Shown here piece after piece: positions 36,202 through 44,821 of a stretch of DNA of 64,000 nucleotides (its first letter is position 1; each line of letters begins with the position of its first letter). The stretch comes from Catenulispora sp. MAP5-51. GTDB taxonomy: Bacteria > Actinomycetota > Actinomycetes > Streptomycetales > Catenulisporaceae. The position numbers and the translations under genes are program-made. Location of the stretch: positions 1-64,000 of the forward strand of contig NZ_JBGCCH010000022.1 of assembly GCF_041261205.1 (NCBI RefSeq), read 5' to 3'. The notes beneath the pieces were generated by a model. It was not told the origin of the DNA. It saw only the letters and a program-made list of their open reading frames with translations, and did no database searches.

Positions 36202-38772
36202 CTACAACCGAGGGTCCACCGGCTCCGACTCCAACGCCAGCACCGCGAACACCGCCTCGTGCACCCGCCACAGCGGCTCGCCCCCGACGAAGCGCTCCAC
36301 CGACTCCAGGCCCAGCGCGTACTCCCGGCTCGCGAGCGAGCGCTTGCGGCCCAGGCCCCGGTGGCGCAGGCGGTCCAGGTTCGGCGGCTCGAGGTACTCC
36401 GGGCCGTAGATGATGCGCAGGTACTCCGGTCCGCGGCACTTCACGCCCGGCTGGACCGGCCCGCGCCGGCCCGCCGTGAAGCCGTGCAGAGGCTTGACCA
36501 CCATGCCCTCGCCGCCGGCCGCGGTCATCGTCTGCCACCAGGCCGTCGCCTCGGCGACCGAGGCCTCGTTCTCCAGGTCGACGATGCGCCGCTCGGTGCG
36601 TGTGAAGAACTCCGGGTCGGCCTCGACCAGGCGGTCGGCCAACGCGATGTGCCAGTCGTTGCCCTTGGTCACAGCGTGGTTGGCCCCCTGCGATGCCAGC
36701 ACCTGGAACGGCGCCAGCCGCAGCCCCTCCAGCCCGTCCACCGGCCAGCAGTAGCGCCCGTACGCGGTGGTGAAGGCCAGCGCGTCCGTGAGCCGCCGCT
36801 CCTGGCGAGCGGCAAGTTCCCCGACATCCAGCCCCCGAGCCACAGCGGCGCCCAGCACCGAGGTGGCAGCCGTCAGCGACACCCGCGCCGCCGCACCCAC
36901 CGCGGCGTACTGATCCCGCAGCAGCCCCATCGCCTTCGCCGACCACGGCAGCAGCTCGCAGTCCAGCAGCAGCCAGTCCGTCTCCAGCTCCGACCACACG
37001 CCTGCGGCGTCAACAGCCGAGCGCACCCGCGCCAGCACCGCCTCGATCTGCTCGGGCCGGTCGAAGAACGGCCTGCCGGTACGCGTGTAGACGGCGCCGG
37101 TGCTGCCGTCCTCGACCCCGAAGCGGGCCCGTGCGGCGTCGGCGTCGCGCGCGATGACGACCACCGCCCGGGACCCCATGTGCTTCTCCTCGCACAGCAG
37201 CTCCCTGACGTCCTCCTCCCGGTACGCCGCGAAAGCCTCGGCCGGGTGCTCCAAAAACCCCGGCAGCGTGGACGTCGCACACGGCGCCATCGTCGGCGGC
37301 AGGTACACCAGCCAGCGCGGGTCCACCGCGAACCGGCTCATCACCTCCAGCGCCGCGGCGGCGTTCTCCTCCTGCACGGTGACCCGGCCCAGGTGGCGCG
37401 CCTCCACGGTGCGCCGACCGAGCACGTCGTCCAGGTCCAGCACGCCGGGGTCACGCCGCACCACACCAGCGCCGGAGGCAAACGTCGTGGCCTGCAACAG
37501 ACGCACCGGCTCGTACCAGACTCGCTCGGCCGGCACCGATACCGGTTCACGCTCGGGGTAGCGCAGAGCGCTGAGCCGCCCGCCGAACACCACACCGGTG
37601 TCCAGACACAGCGTGTTGTTGACCCACTCCAGGTCCAACACCGGAGTGTGCCCGTACAGCACCATCGCCGGGCCCCGGTAGTCGTTGGCCCACGGGTAGC
37701 GCACCGGCAGCCCGAACTCGTCGGTCTCCCCGGTGGTCTCCCCGTACATCGCGAAGGAGCGGACCCGCCCCGAGGCGCGTCCCTGGTACTCCTCCTTGAG
37801 GCCGGCGTGGGCCACCACCAGCTTGCCGCCGTCCAGGACGTAGTGGCTGATCAACCCGTCGCAGAAGGCACGGACCCGCTTGCGGAAGTCCTCGTCCTGG
37901 GCCTCCAGCTGCGTCAGCGACTCGGCCAGGCCGTGGGCGACCTTGACGTTGCGTCCATCCAGAGCGCGGACCAGCTTGTTCTCGTGGTTGCCCGTGACAC
38001 ACAGCGCGTGCCCGGCCTCGACCATCCCCATCGCCAGCCGCAGCACGCCGGGTGTGTCGGGACCCCGGTCGACCAGGTCGCCGACGAACACCACCGTACG
38101 ACCTTCGGGATGCACAGCGTCGACGGGACGCCCGTGCTCGTCCCGGGCGAGGGTGTAGCCAAGCGTGGCGAGCAGCGTCTCAAGCTCGGCGCGACAGCCG
38201 TGGACGTCGCCGATGACGTCGAACGGGCCGGTGAGCTCACGCTTGTCGTTGTACGCCTTCTCATAGGCGATGACGGCCGCGTCGACCTCCTCGACGCTCT
38301 TCAGGACGTGCACCTTGCGGAAGCCCTCACGCGACAGGTTCCGCAGCCCGTTGCGCAGCTCGCGGCGCTGCCTTGCGATGACGCGCGCGGGCAGGTCGGC
38401 CCGGTCGGCACGCTCGGCGTTGCGGTCGACACAGACACGCTCGGGGATGTCGAGCACGATCGCGACCGGCAGCACGTCGTACTCGCGCGCCAGCTTCACC
38501 AGCGACTCGCGCGCCTTGCTCTGCACGTTCGTGGCGTCCACGACGGTCAGCAGGCCCCGGCGCAGACGGACGCCGGCGATGTGGTGCAGGAGCGCGAAGG
38601 CCTCAGGGGTCGCGGACTGGTCGTTCTCGTCGTCGGAGACGATGCCGCGGCAGGCGTCGGAGGAGACGATCGCGGTCGAGCGGAAGTGCTTGCGGGCGAA
38701 GGTGGACTTGCCGGAGCCGCTGGTGCCGATCAGCACGACCAGCGACAGCTCGGGGACGGCCAGGTCAGACAT
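36202..38772 (-). CDS. polynucleotide kinase-phosphatase-ligase (Pnkp)
   Basis: An 856-residue RNA repair enzyme with all three modules. 5'-kinase P-loop GTSGSGKST is at 16-24. The calcineurin-type 2',3'-phosphatase starts at FDVIGDVHGC (about 184-193), with FVGDLVDRGPDT and VTGNHENKLV. The C-terminal adenylyltransferase/ligase has EEKHMGSRAVVV as motif I, GEGMVVKPL and VKCRG near the end. It overlaps hen1 by 8 bp. In characterised systems Pnkp heals and, with Hen1, seals tRNAs cut by ribotoxins. All visible catalytic motifs are intact. Confidence 0.93.
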   Translation of the reverse strand: MSDLAVPELSLVVLIGTSGSGKSTFARKHFRSTAIVSSDACRGIVSDDENDQSATPEAFALLHHIAGVRLRRGLLTVVDATNVQSKARESLVKLAREYDVLPVAIVLDIPERVCVDRNAERADRADLPARVIARQRRELRNGLRNLSREGFRKVHVLKSVEEVDAAVIAYEKAYNDKRELTGPFDVIGDVHGCRAELETLLATLGYTLARDEHGRPVDAVHPEGRTVVFVGDLVDRGPDTPGVLRLAMGMVEAGHALCVTGNHENKLVRALDGRNVKVAHGLAESLTQLEAQDEDFRKRVRAFCDGLISHYVLDGGKLVVAHAGLKEEYQGRASGRVRSFAMYGETTGETDEFGLPVRYPWANDYRGPAMVLYGHTPVLDLEWVNNTLCLDTGVVFGGRLSALRYPEREPVSVPAERVWYEPVRLLQATTFASGAGVVRRDPGVLDLDDVLGRRTVEARHLGRVTVQEENAAAALEVMSRFAVDPRWLVYLPPTMAPCATSTLPGFLEHPAEAFAAYREEDVRELLCEEKHMGSRAVVVIARDADAARARFGVEDGSTGAVYTRTGRPFFDRPEQIEAVLARVRSAVDAAGVWSELETDWLLLDCELLPWSAKAMGLLRDQYAAVGAAARVSLTAATSVLGAAVARGLDVGELAARQERRLTDALAFTTAYGRYCWPVDGLEGLRLAPFQVLASQGANHAVTKGNDWHIALADRLVEADPEFFTRTERRIVDLENEASVAEATAWWQTMTAAGGEGMVVKPLHGFTAGRRGPVQPGVKCRGPEYLRIIYGPEYLEPPNLDRLRHRGLGRKRSLASREYALGLESVERFVGGEPLWRVHEAVFAVLALESEPVDPRL

Positions 38773-40345
38773 CGGCCGAGGCCTCCTTCTTGGTCAGGGT
38801 GAACAGCGCGAGCTGGGTGGACGGCCCGAGCTCCGGGTCGATCTCGCCGACGGGCTTGAACCGGACGTCGTACTCGTACGACGCGGCCACCCGTTCGGCC
38901 CAGGCACGGAACTCCGCACGCGTCCACTCGAAACGGTGGTCGCTGTGCCGGAACCGGCCGGCCTCCAGCGTCTCGTACCGGGCGTTGTACTCGATGTTGG
39001 GCGTGGTTACCACAACGGCACGGGGGTGCGCCGCGCGGAAGACGGCGTGCTCCAGCGCGGGCAGACGGTGCGGGTCGACGTGCTCGATGACCTCCATCAG
39101 GACCGCGGCGTCGTATCCGGCCAGCGCGGCGTCGGTGTAGGTCAGGGCGCCCTGGCGCAGGGTCAGGCGCGCCTTGACGCGTTCGGGCAGGCGATCGACG
39201 CGCAGCTTGCGCGCGGCCATCTGGAGCGCGCGGGCCGAGACGTCGATGCCGACGACCTCCGTGAACGCCTTGTCCTTGAGCAGGTCGCGCAGCAGCGCGC
39301 CCTCGCCGCAACCAAGGTCCAGGACGCGGGAGGCCTCGGCCTCGTGGAGGGTCTCGACGACGGCCGCGCGGCGGGCGGTCGCCAGGGACAGCTTGCGTTC
39401 CCTCGCCTGGCTCAACTTCGGGTCGGATTCGTTGACCTCGGCGGGCGCGGCGGCGGATCCTTGAGCTTGTTCGCCGGGCGCGCCTTCCTTGTCTGTGGTG
39501 GTGAGCCCCCTGGGCGGGTGGGGTCCGTCTACCGGTTCGGATTCGGTCTCGACCGCCTCGAACCCCACCGCGTTGTCCAGCACCTCCGGCTCGACGTCGT
39601 CCACCTCCGCCAGCCGCGCCAGCGCCTCCCGCACCAGCGGCTGGCGCCGTGCCAGGTACCGGCGCGCGATCATGCCGCGCATCGGGTGCGTACCGAGCCA
39701 GCCCTCGCCGACGCGTACCAGCTTGTCGACCTCGTCGTTGGCGACCCAGTAGTGCTTGGCCCCGTCGAGGGCGGCCAGCAGCACGAACAGGTGCGACAGC
39801 GCCTCGGACAGGCGCAGCGTCCCGGTGAGGGTCAGCTTCGTGTAGCGCGAGGCGCCCCATTCCGGGAACGCCGGGTCCAGCGCCACCGGCTCGGCCTCCA
39901 CGGCCCAGCCCAGCGGTTCGAACAGTGACACGGCCAGTTCCGGCTCGCGACAAATGAGCGCCGGCACCTCGATGCGCAGCGGGATTGCCATGGCAGCCAG
40001 CTCCGGGCGCTGGTCGCAGCGGCCGCGCAGCGCGGTGCGGAAGACGTGCCCCAGGGCCGAGGCCAGCAGGGAGGACGCCGCGTACGGCCGGTCGTTGACG
40101 TACTGCGACAGCGCGAAGTCCTGGCTGGTACGACCTCGGCCGCGCACCAGCGCGATCGGGTCCACCTCCAGCAGCAACGCGGCGGTGCACTCCTGCTCGC
40201 CGGCGACCGGATAGAACACGTGGGCCGTGCCGTAGGTCACGGAGAAGGCCTGGACCCGCCCCGGATTCTTGTGGAGCAGGAAGCCCAGGTCGGTGGCCGG
40301 CCAGTCGGCGCCGGGCGGCGCCGTCGCGGTAATCGTCAGGAGCAT
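38765..40345 (-). CDS. Hen1 3'-terminal RNA ribose 2'-O-methyltransferase
   Basis: A 526-residue two-domain protein. The N-terminal half (MLLTITATAPPGADWPATDLGFLLHKNPGR...) is the Pnkp-activating region. A low-complexity linker at about 270-310 follows. The C-terminal methyltransferase has motif I RVLDLGCGEGALL and the Mn-dependent Hen1 signature MEVIEHVDPHRL with the EExxH-like ligands. It methylates the 2'-OH at the break before sealing, which protects the repaired RNA from recutting at the same site. Upstream TTGCCC-17-CACGAT could give a leaderless transcript starting near the ATG. Confidence 0.93.
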   Translation of the reverse strand: MLLTITATAPPGADWPATDLGFLLHKNPGRVQAFSVTYGTAHVFYPVAGEQECTAALLLEVDPIALVRGRGRTSQDFALSQYVNDRPYAASSLLASALGHVFRTALRGRCDQRPELAAMAIPLRIEVPALICREPELAVSLFEPLGWAVEAEPVALDPAFPEWGASRYTKLTLTGTLRLSEALSHLFVLLAALDGAKHYWVANDEVDKLVRVGEGWLGTHPMRGMIARRYLARRQPLVREALARLAEVDDVEPEVLDNAVGFEAVETESEPVDGPHPPRGLTTTDKEGAPGEQAQGSAAAPAEVNESDPKLSQARERKLSLATARRAAVVETLHEAEASRVLDLGCGEGALLRDLLKDKAFTEVVGIDVSARALQMAARKLRVDRLPERVKARLTLRQGALTYTDAALAGYDAAVLMEVIEHVDPHRLPALEHAVFRAAHPRAVVVTTPNIEYNARYETLEAGRFRHSDHRFEWTRAEFRAWAERVAASYEYDVRFKPVGEIDPELGPSTQLALFTLTKKEASADV

Positions 40346-40388
40346 TGCACGATCGTGGCGGACCGGCCCCGACCGGGCAACCTGGTAT

Positions 40389-40946
40389 TCAGCCGGTGGC
40401 CGGGACCTCGCGCAGGTACTCCGCGGGCACGGCGTCGGTCAGCCACACGCCGTTGCCCGTCACGAAGAACGGGTAGCCCTCGGCCTGCATGCGCGCGGCG
40501 GCGACGGCCAGCACCGCCGGCTTGCCGTGCCGGGATCCGACCCTGACCGCCGTGTCCAGGTCCTGCGACAGGTGCACGGCGTGGCGCTTCATCGGCAGCA
40601 GCCCGTCACGCCAGATCAGGGTGAGCGTGCTCTGCGCCGTGCCGTGGAACAGCACCTCGGGCGGCTCGGCGGCCGCGTAACCGAGTTCGACCGGTACCGA
40701 ATGACCCTGCCGGGCCCGGATCAGCGTCCCGGTGTCGTCGAGCTCGAACCGCTGCTTGTTGTTCTGCGCCACGACCTCGTCGAGCTGCGCACGGCCGAAA
40801 CGCTGGCCCCGGGCCGCGGCATTGGCCAGCAGCTGGTCGATCGACACCCAGCCGGCGCCGTCCATCGTCAGGCCGATCGCTTCGGGGTGGTGGCGCAGCC
40901 AGTTCGACATCCGCTTCGACAAGCGGACCATGTCCTTCTCATTCAT
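40389..40946 (-). CDS. RNA 2'-phosphotransferase (Tpt1/KptA)
   Basis: A 185-residue NAD+-dependent enzyme that removes an internal RNA 2'-phosphate in two steps via an ADP-ribosylated intermediate. LSKRMSNWLRHHPEAIGL has the conserved Arg-His pair and GWVSIDQLL follows. NKQRFEL carries another core Arg, then FHGTAQSTLTLIWRDGLLPMKRHAVHLSQD is the NAD-binding part. ATG 40946 was chosen; the frame is open to 41018. It is the most upstream gene of the RNA-repair array, 43 bp before hen1. In eukaryotes Tpt1 completes tRNA splicing; the bacterial substrate is unsettled. Confidence 0.9.
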   Translation of the reverse strand: MNEKDMVRLSKRMSNWLRHHPEAIGLTMDGAGWVSIDQLLANAAARGQRFGRAQLDEVVAQNNKQRFELDDTGTLIRARQGHSVPVELGYAAAEPPEVLFHGTAQSTLTLIWRDGLLPMKRHAVHLSQDLDTAVRVGSRHGKPAVLAVAAARMQAEGYPFFVTGNGVWLTDAVPAEYLREVPATG

Positions 40947-41017
40947 ATTGGCGACCAAGGTCCCGCAGCCCGGAGGCAGATCGCAACCGGGTTTGCGCCA
41001 AGTCCGGAGAAAATGCA

Positions 41018-41065
41018 TTCGGCTCCGGGTCCCGCCGGGAATGGGCGACGGGTTCCGGAGCCGAA
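41018..41065 (-). terminator. inverted repeat between the glycosyltransferase and kptA genes
   Basis: An 11-bp perfect stem (41018-41028 with 41055-41065) with a 26-nt internal part. It lies about 60 bp downstream of the deacetylase/GT2 stop and about 70 bp upstream of kptA. It is likely to separate the two transcription units. Confidence 0.5.
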
Positions 41066-41123
41066 CGCTGTACGAGATGCCACCTTCTCGCCGTTAATAG
41101 AGGCGTCGGGGCCCGCTCTGGCG

Positions 41124-43925
41124 TTACACCCCTTGCTGACCTGCGACGGAAGCCCCCGCCGAGGAGGTACCACCGAGGCTGCCGTAGCGCTGCACCCGCT
41201 GCCACCGCAGCCGGGTGCCGACGACCGCCGTCACCAGAGAGTGGATCACCACGAGGTACATCAACTGGCGGTAGACGACCTGCTGCAACGGAAGGGTCCA
41301 CAGCGCGGTCGGGCGCTCGTGGTCCAACGCGAAGGCGTACAGCGCCATCACCATCTGGACCGCCAGGAACGCCAGCCAGACCGCGCCGACGCGCGCGGCG
41401 TCGTTGAAGACGAGCCCGTAGACGGCGAACACGTCCACGACCGGCGCCAGCAGCGGCATCAGCACCTGGAACAGCAGCATGTAGGTCAGGCCACGGCGTC
41501 CCAGCTTGCCCTCGGCGCCCCGGCGCAGGACGCTGCGACGGTGCTTCCACATGGCCTGCAGCGTGCCGTAGCACCACCGGTAGCGCTGCCGCCAGAACTG
41601 CCGGAGTGAGGACGGCGCCTCGGTCCAGGCGATCGCGCGCTCCTCGTACACCGCACGCCAGCCGTCCCGGATCACCGCCATCGTCAGGTCGGTGTCCTCG
41701 GCCAGCGTGTCGTCGCTGACCCCGCCGACCCGAGCCAGCGCCTCACGCCGGAACGCGCCGACCGCACCCGGCACCGTCGGCATGCAGCCGGCCAGGTCGT
41801 ACATCCGGCGTTCCAGGTTGAACCCGACCACGTACTCGATGTGCTGCCAGCGCCCCAGGATGCCCTTGCGGTTGCCGACCTTGGCGTTGCCGGAGACCGC
41901 CCCGACCGAGGGATCGGCGAACGGCTGCACCAGGTGCGCGACCGTTTCAGGTTCGAAGACGGTGTCGCCGTCCATCATCACCAGCAGATCGCCGCGCGCC
42001 GCGGCGGTGCCGGTGTTGAGCGCGGCGGGCTTGCCGGCGTTGGGCTGGCGGATCAGGCGCAGCGGCGGCAGGCCGGGGCGACGGCGGCGGATCAGCTCCT
42101 CGACGACCGCGGAGGTGCCGTCGGTGGAACCGTCGTCGACGACGATGATCTCGATCGGGTACGTACTCGCCGACAGCGACTCGACCGTGGCCCGGATGCC
42201 GGCTTCCTCGTTGTACGCCGGGACGATCACCGACACCGGCCGCGTCACCGGCGGCCCCCACGGCACGGCACGGCGCCGACGGTGCCGCCGAGCCGCGCCA
42301 AGGAGGAGCACGACGCGCACCGCGCCGACGACCCCGGACAGGAGCACCGCCCAGCCGAGCCAGCGCACGACGAAGTCCGACACCTGGACCGCGAGGATCA
42401 GGCCTTTGCCCTTCCAGCGGGCGACGGTGTCGGCCGGGGCCAGCGGTGAGGGGGCGCCGACCGCTCCGGTCACGGTGTCGAAGGCGTAGCCGCGGGCTTG
42501 CAGGGCCGGGATCAGCTGGTCCAGGGCCGCGACGGTCTCCGACCGGTCGCCGCCGCCGTCGTGCATCATCAGGACGAAGCCGGGGGGCGGCGCGGCCGAG
42601 GCTGCCTTCCCTTTCGCCGGCGCCGACGGGATCGACGGGGCCGACGGGATCGACGCATCAAGGATCTTCTGCACGCCCTCCCGCTGCCAGTCCTGGCTGT
42701 CCCGGTCGGTGAGGACCACGAGGTAGCCGTGCTTGCCGGCGTCCTGGATCGCAGCCCAGTCCAGCCGGTCGACCGCGTCGGGCTCGGAGGAGTACGGCGG
42801 ACGTAACAACGGCGTGGAGATCCCGGTCGCACCAGCGATCGCCGACTGGGTCTGGGAGAACTCCAGCGAACGGCGCCAGGCCGGTGCGGTGCCGAGGTCG
42901 TCGTGCGTGAAGGTGTGGATGCCGACCTCATCGCCGTCGGCGACCTCGTCGCGCACCAGACCCGGGTCCTCGGCCACATGCGCGCCGATGACGAAGAACG
43001 TGCCCGGGACGTGGTGCTTGGCCAGCACGGCCAGCACCTGCGGAGTCCACCGCGGATCAGGACCGTCGTCGAACGTCAGCGCGACCTTGCCCGGCTGCAC
43101 CGCCAGCGAACGCTGAGCCCCGGCCCGCGTGTCCACGACCGGACCACCATCGGTGATCGACGCCGGGACGCCGGCATTGCCCAGCGGCTGATGCGGACCA
43201 CCACTGCCCTCGGCCCCGACCTGGTGATTAAGGATGCCACCAAGTGTGAGCATCGAAGCCAGCGTGAGCAGCAGAACGGCCATCACAAGCCAGTGGCTGC
43301 GCGGAGTGCGCACCGCGACCGCCCGATGCCCGGCCCCGGACCGACGCGGCGGACGCCCGGGCCCCGGCGGAGGCGGCGGCGCACCGGCGGGACGGACGTT
43401 GGGCCCGGGATAGCTGTCGGGGCCCGGCGGGTAACCGCCGGGCGGATGCGGACCGCGCGGCGGCGGGTGGCCGTCACCGGGGTGGGGACGGGGTGGGTGG
43501 CGACCTGCGGGCGCCGGACGAGCCGAAGGACCGGAACCGTAGCCGGCATGGGAGTCAGACCGGGGCCAGTGGCCGGAGCCAGCCGGACCAGGCTCGTGGC
43601 CGGCAGGCGACTCAAGCTGCGACCGGCCGCCGGAACCGGCCTGATCAGGCTGGTAGCCGGCAGGCGACTCGAACTGCGACCAACCACCAGTACCAACCTG
43701 ATCGGCCTCGGGTCGAAGACCGTAACCGGCATGCGGATCGGCCTGAGGTCGGCGATCGGATCGGTAGCCGCCGGATGGGTAGCTGTCAGGCCCAAAGCCA
43801 TCGGACCCGTAGTAGTCAGAACCGTAGTGGCCGTCGTAGTCGCGGTGGCCGTCGTGGTCGTAGTAGTCGTCGTAGTCCGAACCGTAGCGATCAGCGTCGT
43901 GGCCCGACTGCGAAGGAGTGGGCAT
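41124..43925 (-). CDS. bifunctional polysaccharide deacetylase / GT2 glycosyltransferase
   Basis: A 933-residue membrane protein. Residues 1-205 are a Gly/Pro/Tyr/Asp-rich cytoplasmic tail with tandem GSGGxSQxESPAG repeats, followed by a span at about 212-232. An external NodB-type deacetylase has TFDDGPDP at 284-291, HTFTHDD and LMMHDGG. A second membrane segment (about 510-545) precedes a cytoplasmic GT2 domain with VVDDGSTDGT, MMDGDTVF, EDTDLT and QRYRW. C-terminal spans follow. The order suggests coupled synthesis and deacetylation of a beta-linked N-acetylhexosamine polymer. Polymer identity is inferred. Confidence 0.88.
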   Translation of the reverse strand: MPTPSQSGHDADRYGSDYDDYYDHDGHRDYDGHYGSDYYGSDGFGPDSYPSGGYRSDRRPQADPHAGYGLRPEADQVGTGGWSQFESPAGYQPDQAGSGGRSQLESPAGHEPGPAGSGHWPRSDSHAGYGSGPSARPAPAGRHPPRPHPGDGHPPPRGPHPPGGYPPGPDSYPGPNVRPAGAPPPPPGPGRPPRRSGAGHRAVAVRTPRSHWLVMAVLLLTLASMLTLGGILNHQVGAEGSGGPHQPLGNAGVPASITDGGPVVDTRAGAQRSLAVQPGKVALTFDDGPDPRWTPQVLAVLAKHHVPGTFFVIGAHVAEDPGLVRDEVADGDEVGIHTFTHDDLGTAPAWRRSLEFSQTQSAIAGATGISTPLLRPPYSSEPDAVDRLDWAAIQDAGKHGYLVVLTDRDSQDWQREGVQKILDASIPSAPSIPSAPAKGKAASAAPPPGFVLMMHDGGGDRSETVAALDQLIPALQARGYAFDTVTGAVGAPSPLAPADTVARWKGKGLILAVQVSDFVVRWLGWAVLLSGVVGAVRVVLLLGAARRHRRRRAVPWGPPVTRPVSVIVPAYNEEAGIRATVESLSASTYPIEIIVVDDGSTDGTSAVVEELIRRRRPGLPPLRLIRQPNAGKPAALNTGTAAARGDLLVMMDGDTVFEPETVAHLVQPFADPSVGAVSGNAKVGNRKGILGRWQHIEYVVGFNLERRMYDLAGCMPTVPGAVGAFRREALARVGGVSDDTLAEDTDLTMAVIRDGWRAVYEERAIAWTEAPSSLRQFWRQRYRWCYGTLQAMWKHRRSVLRRGAEGKLGRRGLTYMLLFQVLMPLLAPVVDVFAVYGLVFNDAARVGAVWLAFLAVQMVMALYAFALDHERPTALWTLPLQQVVYRQLMYLVVIHSLVTAVVGTRLRWQRVQRYGSLGGTSSAGASVAGQQGV

Positions 43926-43936
43926 GTCCGCCGCCC

Positions 43937-44641
43937 TCAGCTGCTCTGGCCCGGAGCCGGCGACTTGCGCCGGGTGTGCCCGGGCGGCGTGGGATTGCCG
44001 TGTGTGTTCCCCGGGCTCGTCGCCGCGGACGTGCCGGTCGGCGTCGGCACCTGCGTCGGCGCCTCAGACGTGGTGGGCGTGGGCTCCGGCGGCGCGCTCT
44101 GCCGCAGAGCCCCACCCGGCGTGGTGGCCCGTTCCCCGGGCCGGTGGTCGGTACTGCCGGCGGCGGGTGCCGCGTCCTGACCAGAGCTCGGCTTTGCCGA
44201 CGGTGCGGCGTTCGCCGACGACGCAGGTACCTGCGCCTTGCCCGACGGGATCCCGGGCACCGGCAGCAACGCGTTCGGCGGGATCGGTCCGCCGGCGAAG
44301 CTCACCGCGAGCAGTCCGCCATATCCGGCCAGCACCACGACCGCCGCCAGCGACGCACGCCGGGCCAGCTTGCGCCGCCGCCCCGAGGCGTCCACGAAGA
44401 TCGGGACCCCGGACACCGAGCGACCCACGTTCGGAGCGCTCGCTGCCGGACCCTCCGTCGTCGTAGCACCCGCCGCGGTGTCAGGCCTCGCATGCCCGGC
44501 AACCGCATGCGCGGGCGCCGCATGCTGTCCGGGCCCTACACGCCCGGTTTCCGTGGGGCCTGCGCCGACCGCCGCCCCGACCAGCGTCGCGCCATCGCCC
44601 CCCGCCAACGTCCGCTGCTGTCGTCCCGCCGGGGTCTGCAC
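43937..44641 (-). CDS. single-span membrane protein of unknown function
   Basis: About 234 residues: a low-complexity cytoplasmic part, a span (ASLAAVVVLAGYGGLLAVSFAGG) and a Pro/Ser/Thr/Ala-rich external tail. No known domain. GTG 44641 was preferred because the TTG at 44704 lies within a strong hairpin; this start is uncertain. It ends 11 bp before the deacetylase/glycosyltransferase gene and is probably co-transcribed, so an accessory role in envelope polymer synthesis is possible. Confidence 0.5.
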   Translation of the reverse strand: MQTPAGRQQRTLAGGDGATLVGAAVGAGPTETGRVGPGQHAAPAHAVAGHARPDTAAGATTTEGPAASAPNVGRSVSGVPIFVDASGRRRKLARRASLAAVVVLAGYGGLLAVSFAGGPIPPNALLPVPGIPSGKAQVPASSANAAPSAKPSSGQDAAPAAGSTDHRPGERATTPGGALRQSAPPEPTPTTSEAPTQVPTPTGTSAATSPGNTHGNPTPPGHTRRKSPAPGQSS

Positions 44642-44671
44642 TGTTCGCCGTGTCCTTCGCCGTCTGGTGAT

Positions 44672-44706
44672 GGTTGTGCCCCGCCGCGTCGCAGCGGGGC
44701 ACAACC
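44672..44706. terminator. strong hairpin behind the sigma-factor operon
   Basis: A perfect 13-bp stem (44672-44684 with 44694-44706) and 9-nt loop, about 115 bp beyond the stop of the upstream minus-strand gene. No U tract. It likely terminates the sigma-factor transcript. Confidence 0.7.
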
Positions 44707-44821
44707 TGGAGGACCGGCCGGCAGGGATGGGTACGGCCGGGCTCGCATGCCGCGAATCCCTCTTGCGGGAATAGGCGCGCCGAGCCCGTCTGCCGTTACT
44801 TCACCAGGTCAGAGCACGGCT

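Noticed and set aside
36157-38802. 881-codon plus-strand open frame
   Set aside because: Antisense shadow of the Pnkp gene, whose kinase, phosphatase and ligase motifs are clear.
44642-44704. TTG start for the single-span protein at 44704
   Set aside because: The codon lies inside a 13-bp perfect hairpin that better fits a terminator.
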